Assembly (NCBI GenBank): GCA_024305405.1
Contig: JAKNDB010000108.1
Coordinates: 1,281,001-1,345,000, forward strand
DNA: 64,000 bases
Reading direction: 5' to 3'
From: Dirofilaria immitis
Lineage: Eukaryota > Nematoda > Chromadorea > Rhabditida > Onchocercidae
Shown here: positions 52,301-63,030 of the stretch, piece by piece
Position numbering within the stretch: position 1 is the first letter of the stretch
Layout: each line of letters begins with the position of its first letter
The notes under the pieces: model-generated
What the model saw: only the letters and a program-made list of their open reading frames with translations
Databases searched by the model: none
Told to the model about the DNA's origin: nothing
Made by a program: the position numbers and the translations under genes

Positions 52301-55300
52301 AAAACGTTCCTCAAACTAACATTATCAATGTTTGCCGTCCAACAAATTCAATCATCCAATTTATTGCCGCATTTTCCTAACTTGACTTCATTTTGACAAC
52401 CTCATTTAGTTTTATACGATATTTTGTCAATCTTACAAAAATAACAATTTATTACAAACGTACGTAAAATAAGATTATACGTATACGTAAATGTAAATAA
52501 TGCAAATGCAAAGATATATTTTAAACAAAATTAAATTAATTTACGTAAAATTAATATTTATCATTATTTTTTTTTCCTTCACATTTTTGGTAATATCATT
52601 AAATATATGTATATATATATATATACGTAAAAAAAAAAAAAAAAACAAATATTAGTAGAATAGGTAAAAGAAAAAAGAAAAAAAACATATAAATAAAATA
52701 ATTAATTAAGAATTGGAATAAAAATTTAAATAAGAATTGAAATAAATTTTTGCAATAATTAATTTCAAAATCAAATTTAACAAATTAACATAAATAAATT
52801 AAGAAAACCTTCCTTCGTCTTTTTTCTTTCCTTTTAAATTTTTTAAAACTTTTTTAACAAACAAAAATTTTTATCATTTCTTTTTGTTTCAAACATTAAA
52901 TGAATATTATTTTGAAGGACTCTTTTTTTTCCTTTCTTTCTTTCCTTCTTTTTTTTTTTTCCTTTAAAGTTTTAATACAATCTTTAAAATTACTTCAATA
53001 AAAATGTCTTCTTTTTTAACTCGTATAGACATACATTATCGAATGGAAACTGTAATAATTTCACCTCAGTTACGGCAAATATAAGAAACATTAATTGATT
53101 ATTTCCGTTTATTTTATTTCAAAAAGACAAGACAAAAAAAAAAAAAGATGGAAAAAGTTAAGAGATAAGATGTAGGAGGAATGGAGAAGAGAGGAGGGAA
53201 GCAAAAACTTAAAAAAGAAAAAAAAAAACAAGAAAAGACGAGAACGAATCGTAAAATTGAACAAGAACAAAAAGTACATTCAGGAAAATAAAAATATGAA
53301 ATGATTTTTGTTTCAGTTGAAAATTACTCTCAAAATTTAAATGTTATTTCGAAGAAAAAAAAAAAAAAAAAGCAATAAATATTTCAAAATTGATAATAAC
53401 CATAACTGATCGATTTAAATTTGCTAATCAAAAATGATAATTTTAAAAATGAACTTATTCAAAATAACCACGGAATTTTACTCCTTTTTTTTTTCTTGCC
53501 TTCCCTCTAAAATTGTTATTAACAAATTAATCATTCTTAAACAATCAATCAGTTACCTTTCCCTCGCCTACCTTTTCTTCTTCATCACCTGCTCCTTCTC
53601 CTCCTCCTCCTCCTCCTCCTCCTCCCTTCTTTCTTCTCCATTTATTTATTTCTCAGTAAAATGTCTGAGTAAATTGAAATTGCAATCTTTAATTTTGATT
53701 TCCCTACCAAAACGACAATGTTAATGAGATTAAAAACAGAGTGAAAATTAATTAATTAACTAAACATAGCCAAAAATTTTTAGCAAATTATTTTGATAAA
53801 TCAATATTGATAATAAAATTTTTGAATGCAAAATAAAAGAGAAACATTGATAGATCGAGAGAATATATGAGTTGTATTTTAAAAGATAAAAAAAAAAAAA
53901 AGGATGGAAAAATTGAAAGATGACAGTTTAATCATTTTTAAACATTTTAACATTCAATTTTTCATTTCAAATTTTAAAAGCATTTTTATTTTCCTTCTTT
54001 TCATTTTTAATTCATGAAAATATATCAAAATATTGAAGAAAAATAGAATTTACAATTCTAATCAATCTGACGAATTATATAATATCACAATTTAAATCAA
54101 ATATATTTCCATCAAAATATTCCTATTTCTTTCAATTTCTTTACCTTTTCCTATTTTCTTTTTTTTTTTTTTTTTTGGAAAAGGAAAATAGAAAAGAAAA
54201 TTTGAAACGAAAAAAAAAGTGAAAAAATGCAAAAAAATTCTCATCAAAACTTTTTAATCAATAATTTGATAATTGATAAAAGAGATAAAGCTTATACATT
54301 TTCCCAAAATGTTAAATTTAAATTTTCACATAGCAAAATTGATTTAGAAATGTGTAAAGAAAAACTTTTCAATTTCAAGTTATCTGTATGATGATGATGA
54401 TAATGATAATGATAATGATAATGATGATAATGATGATGATGATGAAACATTTCATTCAAATATGTTGTTTAAAAAGATATGGAAGGAAAAGAGTGAGAGA
54501 GAGGAGAGAGGGAGGGAGAGGGAGGGAGGGAAGAAAAGAAAGAAATAAAGATTGATTATTTAAGAAAAAAAAAGTAATGAAAATGTCATGTGTTGCAAAA
54601 ATTTTTAGAGGAAAATTACGGTAGCAAAAAAACCAATGGAAAGAGGTAGAGAGGGTGTAATGAGGTTTTGAAAGAATGAGGAAGAGGAGGAGGAGGAGGA
54701 GGAGGAGGAGGGGAGGAAGAAGAGGAAGACAAACGAAATGGGAGGAGGTGCGGGAGAAGAAGAAGAAAAAAAGAAAGAAGAATGGAGGAGGAAAAAGAGG
54801 AAGAAGGACGAATAAGAGGACGAAGAAAAAGGAGGTATATGGTATATAACAGGATTTCTTCTGGGAATGTTGTTGAACCTCATTTTCAAAAACTTTCCAA
54901 TCAACATACAGACGATATACGTACATACATGCACACACACACACATATATATATATACAAAGAGATTAACAGACACACACACAAACACACATATACATAT
55001 ACATATACATGTACGAAATGAGTTTCAATAATTTTTGAGTGCAAATTACGGTAATTTCGAGCATTTACAAGTAGAACGGTATATTTTCGATTTATCTTTG
55101 CAACATTGATTAGTAATATTAATAGCAATTAATGATAAATGATAATAATAATATCAAGTTGAAAGATTGATAACAATGATAATAATGATATAAATAGGAA
55201 AAGTAATAATAATAATAGTAAAAGAAATTATGGCAAATGATTGATTGATTGTAGGATATTGATTGTAAAATAATTTTAAAATGTTAACAATAATAATAAA

Positions 55301-58300
55301 TTTAAAATTAATAATAGTAGATATGATATGATAATAGTAGCAAAATTATTACAATATTAGCAATAAATAAATGATAATCATTGCGAAGAATTATAAGTAA
55401 AAGTAAGAAAAAGAAATAACTATTAAATAAATAAACAAATGATTAATTATAGGATGTTTGTTGTAAAGTAATATTAGACTGATTATCACCCGTGATATCT
55501 TCCTTCAATATTGTGGTAAATCATAGGAGAGATAATGAGCTGGTTTTCAAACATTTCTCTTTCTCTCTCCTTCTCTTTTTCTTATTCTTTTTCTCCTTAA
55601 CCCCATCATCTTGTTTGATATTTCTTATCATTTATCATTTATCTATAATTTTCATCAACATTTCTCCTACTTTACAATTCCATAATCATATATCCATATT
55701 TATTACTATCTGAAATATTCCACTAATCATAAAATTTTGGTTATATAATTATCGATTTAATTTTTCATTAAGAATCTTTCATTTTTAAATTTCTTCCTAT
55801 CATTACATTTCGCAATAATTTTTATTGTTTTAACTTTTTCCAAATAATATTTTACACAGTATTAATGCGGTTATAACAACGACAGGCACTGATAAACGGA
55901 AATGATAATAATAGTTAACTGATGATGCTGACATTTTAATAGATGATTGAAGAAGCGATAACAACGATAAATACAAAAATCGTTGTAGGAACATAATAAA
56001 ATATGATTAATGATATGGTAAAACTATTGACATATAGTACTTCTATCAGGTGTGATATCAATATTTAGAATAATAACGAAATAATGATAATGATAAAAAT
56101 TTAGCTACAGCAACGATATTCATAATTGTAACGGTGATAATGGTAATAATAGAGATGTAGTTGTGACAACAATATTCGTATCATCATAATAATGGCAACA
56201 GTAATAACTAATAATGATGAAAACTTTAGCTATGATAGCAATATTCATAATCGCAACGATGATAATGATAATGATAATAAAATATAAGGATGTGATAAAT
56301 TTCATAAATGACGATAGGAATAAAAATTTTGACAAAATTTATAAATTTCATTAAATTATTGAAAATTTTTCTTCAATTTCAAATAAAATACGAAATGATC
56401 GACTGCTATCTTTGTTAAGGTAAATGATACTAAACGAACAATCATGCAATCGAGACCAGTTGATTAGAATTTTTCGTTTTTTTTCCTTTTCATTCAATTT
56501 TAAAACAATCTGTTACTGCTCCTCCCAAGGGTAATCACATTAAAATCGCGAAAAAAAATGAAAATTGTGAAAAATTTTAAAATATTCTCGAACAGCCAAT
56601 AATAATCAACAATGATGATAATAATAATAATGATAGTCATAAAATTAACAACAATGATAATAATAACAATAATGATAATAATATTGTTACTATTGCATAA
56701 AAATTAATCATTACTTTCCATTTTTCTTTTCTTTTTTTTAATTGAAATAATCGAAATTAATTGAATATAACCTTATTTTTTAATTACGATAAAAATTTGG
56801 ATTATAACTTTTCATTTATTTGTTACCGTTTTTTCTTTTCTCGAATATATTATCAAGAATTCGAAGAAAAATCAATAATTAAATGTTGCAAAACGTGAAA
56901 TTTAAAAAGTTAGCATTTTTAATTAGAAAAAGAAAAGAAAAAGAAAACTTAATGATAATTTTATAAATTTTACCACTATAAAATGTAAAATTCTGCGATT
57001 TACCAAAAATGTCTCAGGTATAAATCTCGGGATGGAAAATAAGAAATGGGCGGGAGGGGAAAAAATCGAAGAGAAAGATGGGCGGTAGTGCAAAAGAATC
57101 ATGGCCTAGATGAAAAAAACCATAAGATGAGCATTGACAAGGCGAAAGATAGGTGGAAACAGAGAAGTAAAAAGTGGGAGAAAAGAAGAAAAAAAAGGAA
57201 AAACGAGAAAAAATATAGTAGCTTGACTGATGATGATGATGATGATGATGATAATGATGATGATGATGACATTGATAAATGATAATGCTTGCCCATCACT
57301 ATAATCACTGTCGTGATTATAATCATCATTACAATCATCATAATCCTAAACTTAATCATCAATTATAATTTGCTTATCAGATAATAATGTTTCGTTTTTC
57401 AACATTTAGGAAACAGAAAAAGATAAGGAGAAATGTAACGTAGGAGAAAGAGAGAGAAAGAGGAAAAAAAAGAGGTAAAAAACCGGAACAGAGAAATGTA
57501 AAATGTGATGATAATAAAATACTAAACTTACCACCGATCATTTTGGATCGTTTTGTTGATTGATGGAAAAATTGATGAGGGTGACGAAATGGCAGTTGCC
57601 GTTGCCGCAGCGGCAGCAGCACCGGACATTGTACGAAGCATATTGACATATGCAACCGGATCAATCATTTGCGTATGCCAAATAGCTTTAGCCGGTGATG
57701 ATGATTGTTCCGATGGTACTACTAAGCTAGTAATAGTGGCGGTAGTAGCGGCAGTAGCCGTAGTAATAGTAGTAATAGTAGCAGTAGTCGATGATGATGA
57801 TGATGATGATGTTGACGAGATGGTGGAAGAGGAAGATGATAATAATGATGATGAAATTGTTGATCCGGAATACGTTGATATACCGGTTGATCCACTAGCT
57901 AATATTGCAGCTGCTGCGGCTTCTTTTTCTTTTGACGATTAGCTAATTTTTGTACCATAGCATCAAGACGATTTCCGCAACCATCACGTTTACGACGATT
58001 ATGATTATTATTACTATTGATACTAGTTATACTATTTGTAATAGTAGTACCGTCCTGATTGGTATTATTATTACTATTATTGTTATTATTATTATCATTA
58101 CTTAGAATAATATTATCATTTAATGCAAGTGTACCACCAATCATACTATTACTTGGACCAATAATACTTTGATTATTTTCTGAATGATAAGGTGAAACAG
58201 GTGATGCCATTGTTGTTGGTATCAATGATGAACATGGTGTGCTACTTATTGAACTTGTTGATGCTGGTAATTCTGGTGACGATGTGGAAGCATTGGTGGA

Positions 58301-59307
58301 TGATTTGAAGCTTGATTTTGGTGATGATGCTAAACAATAACCAGATGATGATGATGATGATTGTCCATGAAGATTATTACAATCAGGTTGTCCTTCATTT
58401 ATTGTTTGTACACCACTGTAATAAAATTAAATAAATCTTATATACAAATAGAAATTAAAAATATTTGTAAAATTATCGATTGTAAAATAGTGAAATATAT
58501 AAGTATCGAATAGAAATAGAAAATTTATAATATTAGCGATACCTGTTAATACAGTAATATAAAATAATCAAATTTAAGTATATTTTAATTTTTAAACATT
58601 GTAACAAAAATAGTTTTAATCGATAGAAAAGTTTGAATATTACCAATTACCGCTTAAATATCCTAACTGAGAGAAATGTTAAGAGATTTCGAAGATGTAA
58701 TCCATTAATACAAATATTGGTTGATTACATCTTAGCAATATGATAATTCTGTTAAAGATTTAGAAATTATTTATTGAACAAGTAGGTGTAGGTATATTAT
58801 GATAAGAATGAAAGGAAGTGAGAATAGAGATGAGGTGGAATAGGAGGGAAGGGGAAGAAAATGATACCTATCAGCTTGGGTTATCGGTGGTTCATCGACC
58901 CGTCCATTGAGAGCATCCTGGATAAATCGTTTCAGTTGGCGGATTTCCTCAATAGCTCACTCTTCGAATCATCCTTATCGGTAATTAACTGAAGCGGTAA
59001 AATATTCAGATCGGCGGCAACAAATACCGGTGATTGCTCTGAACTGATGATCCGATCGTACAAGTACAACAAATCATTATCATTATCAGCATGATCATCG
59101 GGATCAGTTGTATCCGCCGGATATGTAGCGGTAGTTATATCCGATAGTGAAACGGAAGGTAAAGCTCGGTAAGTGTTGCATGAGCCATTGATCGAGCGCT
59201 TTTGAAAAGTAATTGTGGAGAAGCGCTTTTAACTGTTCCGGTAATAGGCTATGGCGGTAATTGTGAATAAAACAGAGGAGCGAATTGACAACAATAGGTC
59301 GATCCAT
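49211..59307 (-). CDS. C2H2 zinc-finger transcription regulator (multi-exon)
   Basis: Exons: 58868-59307, 57532-58415, 51057-51205, 50524-50650, 49933-49990, 49211-49321 (TGA). Phases between all exons agree (2, 2, 1, 2, 0) once single-base breaks inside the first two exons are allowed. About 590 residues: an N-terminal helical segment (EEIRQLKRFIQDALNGRV), a long Ser/Thr/Asn/Ala-rich region with a basic patch (HNRRKRDGCGNRLDAMVQKL), an acidic/Ser linker, two adjacent C2H2 fingers, and an acidic C-terminus. It should be a nuclear DNA-binding regulator. I do not recognise the ortholog. Some codons of the low-complexity part sit in microsatellites. Confidence 0.8.
49933..50650 (-). CDS. Two C2H2 zinc fingers (exons 50524-50650 and 49933-49990)
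   Basis: After the canonical EKPF linker start, finger 1 is C-x4-C-x12-H-x3-H (CEHTSCHKRFANK...HQFIH). A TGLRPH linker leads to finger 2, C-x2-C-x12-H-x3-H (CPFCGKRFNRKDNLLRHKKT). Finger 2 is split by the intron inside the AGG codon (phase 2). All zinc ligands are present, so both fingers should fold and bind DNA. Confidence 0.92.
51057..51205 (-). CDS. Zinc-finger gene, Ser/acidic linker exon
   Basis: Acceptor CTTTTCAG; reads SKSESLTEFGDSLDDRSVEL, then NSNESSPSPSDSSNNVDEST and YTAADL. The SPSPS text could be proline-directed phosphorylation sites. The donor G/GTTATT is unusual but is the only one that keeps phase 1 into the finger exon. Confidence 0.7.
51356..51434. repeat. 40-bp tandem duplication containing a palindrome
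   Basis: CATTCAAATGGAATATTTCC starts at 51361 and again at 51401, followed by ATTTAATTCTTCA in both. Each unit holds the perfect hairpin AAATGGAA-TAT-TTCCATTT. It lies in the large intron, about 150 bp from the exon at 51057-51205. Confidence 0.9.
54390..54445. repeat. (GAT/AAT)n microsatellite
   Basis: GATGATGATGATAATGATAA pattern inside the large intron of the zinc-finger gene. Confidence 0.9.
57228..57275. repeat. (GAT)n microsatellite
   Basis: About 15 units with single interruptions, in the large intron close to the low-complexity exon of the zinc-finger gene. Confidence 0.9.
57532..58415 (-). CDS. Zinc-finger gene, large low-complexity exon with one frame break
   Basis: Acceptor TTATTACAG, donor TG/GTAAGT. 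Reads GVQTINEGQPDCNNLHGQ, a Ser run, KSSFKSSTNASTSSPELPAS, an Asn run, the basic KRDGCGNRLDAMVQKLANRQ, then in the next frame AAAAAILASGSTGISTYSGS, Ser and Thr runs, and KAIWHTQMIDPVAYVNMLRT. The two frames meet at the A-rich CAAAAGAAAAAGAAG (57921-57933 region). Exon length is one base short of what the flanking phases need, supporting one missing A there. Confidence 0.75.
58868..59307 (-). CDS. Zinc-finger gene, 5' exon with two compensating frame breaks
   Basis: Starts at an ATG directly after an in-frame TAA (MDRPIVVNSLLCFIHNYRHS), then continues in a second frame as STITFQKRSINGSCNTYRAL, SDITTATYPADTTDPDDHAD and SSEQSPVFVAADLNILPLQL, then returns to the first frame as EEIRQLKRFIQDALNGRVDE before the GAT AG/GTATCA donor. 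Exon length from the ATG fits the donor phase, so one extra base (near 59212-59220) and one missing base (near 58945-58956) cancel. The start is tentative. Confidence 0.55.
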
Positions 59308-59319
59308 TTACAGATTGAT

Positions 59320-59700
59320 GATGATCGAGAGGTAACTTTGGAGGTTGAGGGGAGGACAAGGAGGATAGGTTGACAGTAGAGAGGACACACAAGGAGGGGA
59401 AGGAGGAGGAGGAGGGGTTCACTCGTCACAGGGAGGGAGCGATGGCGAGGCGAGAGGCAAGCAACTTGGTGTAATGTCTTCTCTCGGGACGACCGACTGA
59501 TGGGCACAACTCCGTTCCGTTATCGCCACCCATCCATCCAACCCCCAACTCAAACTCGTTATCAGAGGGAAAGCAAGGAGAGGGGAGAGGGGTGGGAGGG
59601 GGAATAGGGCAAACAAGAGGAGGGAGGAGGAAAACTGTGCCCAACCCACCCACCCAAAATAAACTCATCCCCTCTCTTACAAATAAAATATAAGAGAGAG
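59320..59700 (-). promoter_or_regulatory. GC-rich flank upstream of the zinc-finger gene
   Basis: Composition jumps to about half GC for 400 bp directly upstream of the presumed start of the minus-strand zinc-finger gene, with GGAGGGG runs and CG dinucleotides rare elsewhere. Open frames across it show no domain. It is the best promoter or 5' UTR candidate, from position and composition only. Confidence 0.4.
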
Positions 59701-59731
<31 letters not shown>

Positions 59732-59850
59732 TACACACACACACACACACGCACATACACGCACACAACACACACACACACACACACACACGGATACGGA
59801 TACATACACACACATACGGTCACGGATACGGATACGGATACGGACACGTA
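59700..59850. repeat. (AC)n plus GGATAC repeat
   Basis: Long AC runs with CGCACATACA interruptions, then CGGATACGGATACGGATACG. It lies 400-550 bp upstream of the putative ATG of the zinc-finger gene. Translations of this tract are repeat artefacts. Confidence 0.92.
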
Positions 59851-60199
59851 ATTACACGTAGTAATACCTCTATTTATCACTCTCTCTCCCTTTCCCTCTC
59901 TCTCTCTCTCTTTCTTCTCTCTCTCTTCCTTTCTCTCATATACTTTATAATTTCTTCAAAAAAGAAAAAAAAAAAAAGAGAAGGTCGATCAAAATACATA
60001 ACAAAACGGTCATCATTTCTCTTAAAAGCATGCAAAAACTATATTTTCCATACAATTCCAACGACCGCACTCCATATACCATCAGGGAGACGATATTTTA
60101 CTATCCCGCCATTCCTCCTTCGCTTCTTCTATAAGCTTCTTCATCTTCTCTTTCTCTTCTAATTGTTCATTCCTTTTTTTCCCTTTTTTCTATTACTAA

Positions 60200-60285
60200 C
60201 TTCCTCCTCCTCCTCCTCCTCCTCCTCCTCCTCCTCTTCCTCCTCCTCCTCCTCCTCCTCCTCCTCCTCCTCCTCCTCCTCCCCT
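60200..60285. repeat. (CCT)n microsatellite
   Basis: Nearly 80 bp of CCT units with one CTT, a strong polypurine/polypyrimidine tract able to form a triplex. Smaller GGA/CCT tracts occur at 46000-46025, 53601-53625 and 54684-54715. Confidence 0.95.
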
Positions 60286-60676
60286 CCATCTCCTCCACTT
60301 TTGTAAGCCTTTTGAAATGTTCTATTCTATTCTCATTCCTATTCCTTTAACAGTTCGTTTTTTTCTAGGAAAAAAAGTGAAGGAAAAAGCTATTTACAAA
60401 AATATCATTCTCGAGGAAGAAGGAATAAGAAGAGTATACAGGTATGATATATATATATATATATATATATAGGTAACACGAGAAAGGATGAATTTTTTTT
60501 CATGAACGTATAGATAGATAGATGGATTAAAGAAGTGCGGATATAATGAAAGAAGGGAAAAAGGATGGATAGAAATGGAGGGAAGAGAGAGAGGAATCAT
60601 GCTAAACCTCTAAATTTGCATAGCTGTCTTTATTGAAATGGATAAAATATAATATCATCATATCTTCTTCATTTGC

Positions 60677-60790
60677 TCTTTTATCCTATCCTATACTATA
60701 CTATCCTATGATATGATGATATACTATACTAGACTATCCTATGCTAGCCTATCTTTTCCTATCCTATCCTATTCTAACCCTTATTCTATC
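60677..60790. repeat. Degenerate pentanucleotide (CTATC/CTATA)n
   Basis: Repeated TCCTATCCTATACTATACTA type units with point changes over about 110 bp, interrupted by TATGATATGATG. Confidence 0.85.
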
Positions 60791-61358
60791 CTAAATTTAC
60801 CTTAGAAATTTATCAAATTTCATCCATTCTATTTTCACCTCTCTTTCGTCCTTTCTTTCTTTCTTTCTCCAATTCCTCCGCTACCGTAATCCTCGATTAG
60901 AGTTTTCGCATTTTATTGGAAAAAAATCGAAAAAAAACAAAAAGGAAAAAATTATAAAAAAAAAAATCACACCTCATTTCATTTTTCTTTCAGTCTTTTT
61001 TAATTTCTTTTCTCTTTCCTTCTTTTTCATTTTTTTTTAAAAATTTCAACTTCTAATTAATTAATTAATTGATACTATAATCAATTAGTTTCTAATTGAT
61101 TATCAAATATTATCATTAATTATTTACTATTATCATTATTCGTTTCTATCAATAATTAAAAACTATACAAATAAAGATTAGGGAGGAGGGGGGAAGGAGA
61201 GAGAGATGAAGAAAAGATGACGAGGAAAAGGATGAAAAAGAGCATTCAATATGCAAATGTATCATCCATATGGTCCTATCATCAACATCACCATCATCAC
61301 CTCATTCTCATTTGCTTTCTCTCGCAACCACAATTTTTAGTTGCTGATAACACTCTAA

Positions 61359-61360
<2 letters not shown>

Positions 61361-61393
<33 letters not shown>

Positions 61394-61430
61394 CCGTCAT
61401 CATCAACATCAACATCATCATCATCGTCTG
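61361..61430. repeat. (CAT)n microsatellite
   Basis: About 20 units, followed at 61455-61665 by a long TGTA/TATG/TGTGTG array. The apparent proteins across both are artefacts. Confidence 0.92.
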
Positions 61431-62799
61431 TATTTTTGTATGTTACACGATATTAAATATATATATAGTATATATGTATGTATTTGTATGTGCATATATG
61501 TATGTGCACGTCTACACGTGTACGTGTATATATATAGATGTGTGTGTGCAATATATATATATCATGTATGTATTCATATATGTATGTTTGTGTATGTGTG
61601 CGTGTATGCGTATGTGTGTGTATGTTTGTGTGTGTGTGTGTGTGTGTCTGTACAGGTAAATATAAATGTTTGTACTACTGCTGCTGCTACTACTACTACT
61701 GCTACTATACAATATCTTTTATAGGAAGGAAGCATATTCAAATCTCTACATTAATTTATCTATGTAATCAGGCAGAGATAATACAATTAGAGCCTCAATT
61801 AATAGTTTATATGCTATTATTTGTATGATCTCGAGAATATGACAAATTGAATCGAATTACCTGTCCTCTTCTTCCCATCAATCCATCACTCCATTCATCC
61901 ATTTATATTTATCAATCCTTTCATTCATCTTTTATCTTTTACAATCTTCTTTTTTCCCCTTCATTTCTTTTTATTTTATACCTGAATGATTTGTAATGTT
62001 ATTATTATTATTATCGCTATTATCGTTATCATCATTTTCCTATTATTATTATCATTATTTTACTATTATTATCATTATCGTACTCATTGTTATTATTATT
62101 ATTACTATTAGTATCATTTTAGTATCTTATTTATTATTGATAGAAATGGATGAATTAAAATAAGTTTTGTTGAATATTAATTTATTATTATTATTATTGC
62201 TATTAAAATATTAATTATTATTTTAATCTGTTGATGGAAATATATAAATTGTATAAATTTTGCCAGACTGAAATAAATTTAATTATATGCTTAATTAACG
62301 AATAATAATAATAATAATAATCGTAATAATAATTAATAATGATAATAATGGTAATAATAGTAATAATAATGATTATTATTATTACTATTGATAATTGTAT
62401 AAAATGTTAATGAAAAATGTATCCAAAATTATATGAATTTTTATTAGCTTAAAATAAATATTTACATTCAATTTGTTGTTTTCGTTTCGTTTTTTTTTTT
62501 TTTTTTGTTGACTAAAAATTCAAAGAAAATGACCGTAGCAGTGAGCATTTATTCAAATTTGAAATGTAAACTTTTTCTCTCTTTCCCTCATTCTTTCTTT
62601 TCGTCCTTCTTTCTTTCTTTCCCTCATTCCTTCTCCCTCTCTTTCAGCTTTTTTTTTTCTTGAATAAAAATGTTTCAACAAAAGTTACGTTACAACCATC
62701 CGTGGTAATTTCCATATTGTTTACATTCCATGATCTAAAATAAAAAATTTTAATTTATTAATCTTTTTCTCTTTCCTATAAACTCTTCGTTTTAATGAT

Positions 62800-63030
62800 C
62801 ATAATTGAATAATAGTAATAATAATGATAATAATAATAACAGTAATAATAATAATAGTAGTAATAGCAATAATAATAATAATGATAATAATGATGATAAT
62901 AGCAATAATAATAATAGTAATAATGACAGTAATAATAATAGTAATAATAATAATAGCAGCAATAACAATTATAATAATAACAATAATATAGCAATAATAA
63001 TAGCAGTGATAATAATAATGATAAATAAAA
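62800..63030. repeat. 230-bp AAT-family trinucleotide array
   Basis: AAT units with regular AGT, AAC, GAT and AGC variants, the longest microsatellite in the window. The open frames through it (Asn/Ser or Tyr runs on opposite strands) are products of the repeat. Related ATT arrays lie at 61999-62115 and 62185-62395. Confidence 0.93.

Larger units (their letters stand above)
51206..57531 (-). other. 6.3 kb intron of the zinc-finger gene
   Basis: Bounded by a TG/GTAAGT donor and a CTTTTCAG acceptor in matching phase 2. Filled with A runs (T runs on the coding strand), GAT, CA and GGA microsatellites. No extra exon found. Confidence 0.6.

Noticed and set aside
54456..54988. A 162-codon minus-strand open frame of Ser, Phe and Leu runs
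   Set aside because: Lies inside the zinc-finger gene intron over GGA and GA repeats; composition alone explains its length.
57915..57935. A 65-nt intron that would join the two frames of the exon
   Set aside because: A GT...AG pair of the right length exists, but it would remove the basic coding-like KRDGCGNRLDAMVQKL segment, and its acceptor (CAAAAG) lacks a T tract.
57553..57942. A 129-codon plus-strand open frame with Val/Ala/Asp runs
   Set aside because: It is the antisense shadow of the real low-complexity exon of the minus-strand zinc-finger gene, whose splice phases are consistent.
59426..59880. Long open frames on the minus strand rich in Val and Cys
   Set aside because: They are translations of the AC repeat and flanking GC-rich DNA; they have no domain and several overlapping frames are equally open.
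61440..61828. Tyr/Cys/Val-rich open frames on both strands
   Set aside because: They are readings of a TGTA/TGTG repeat array.
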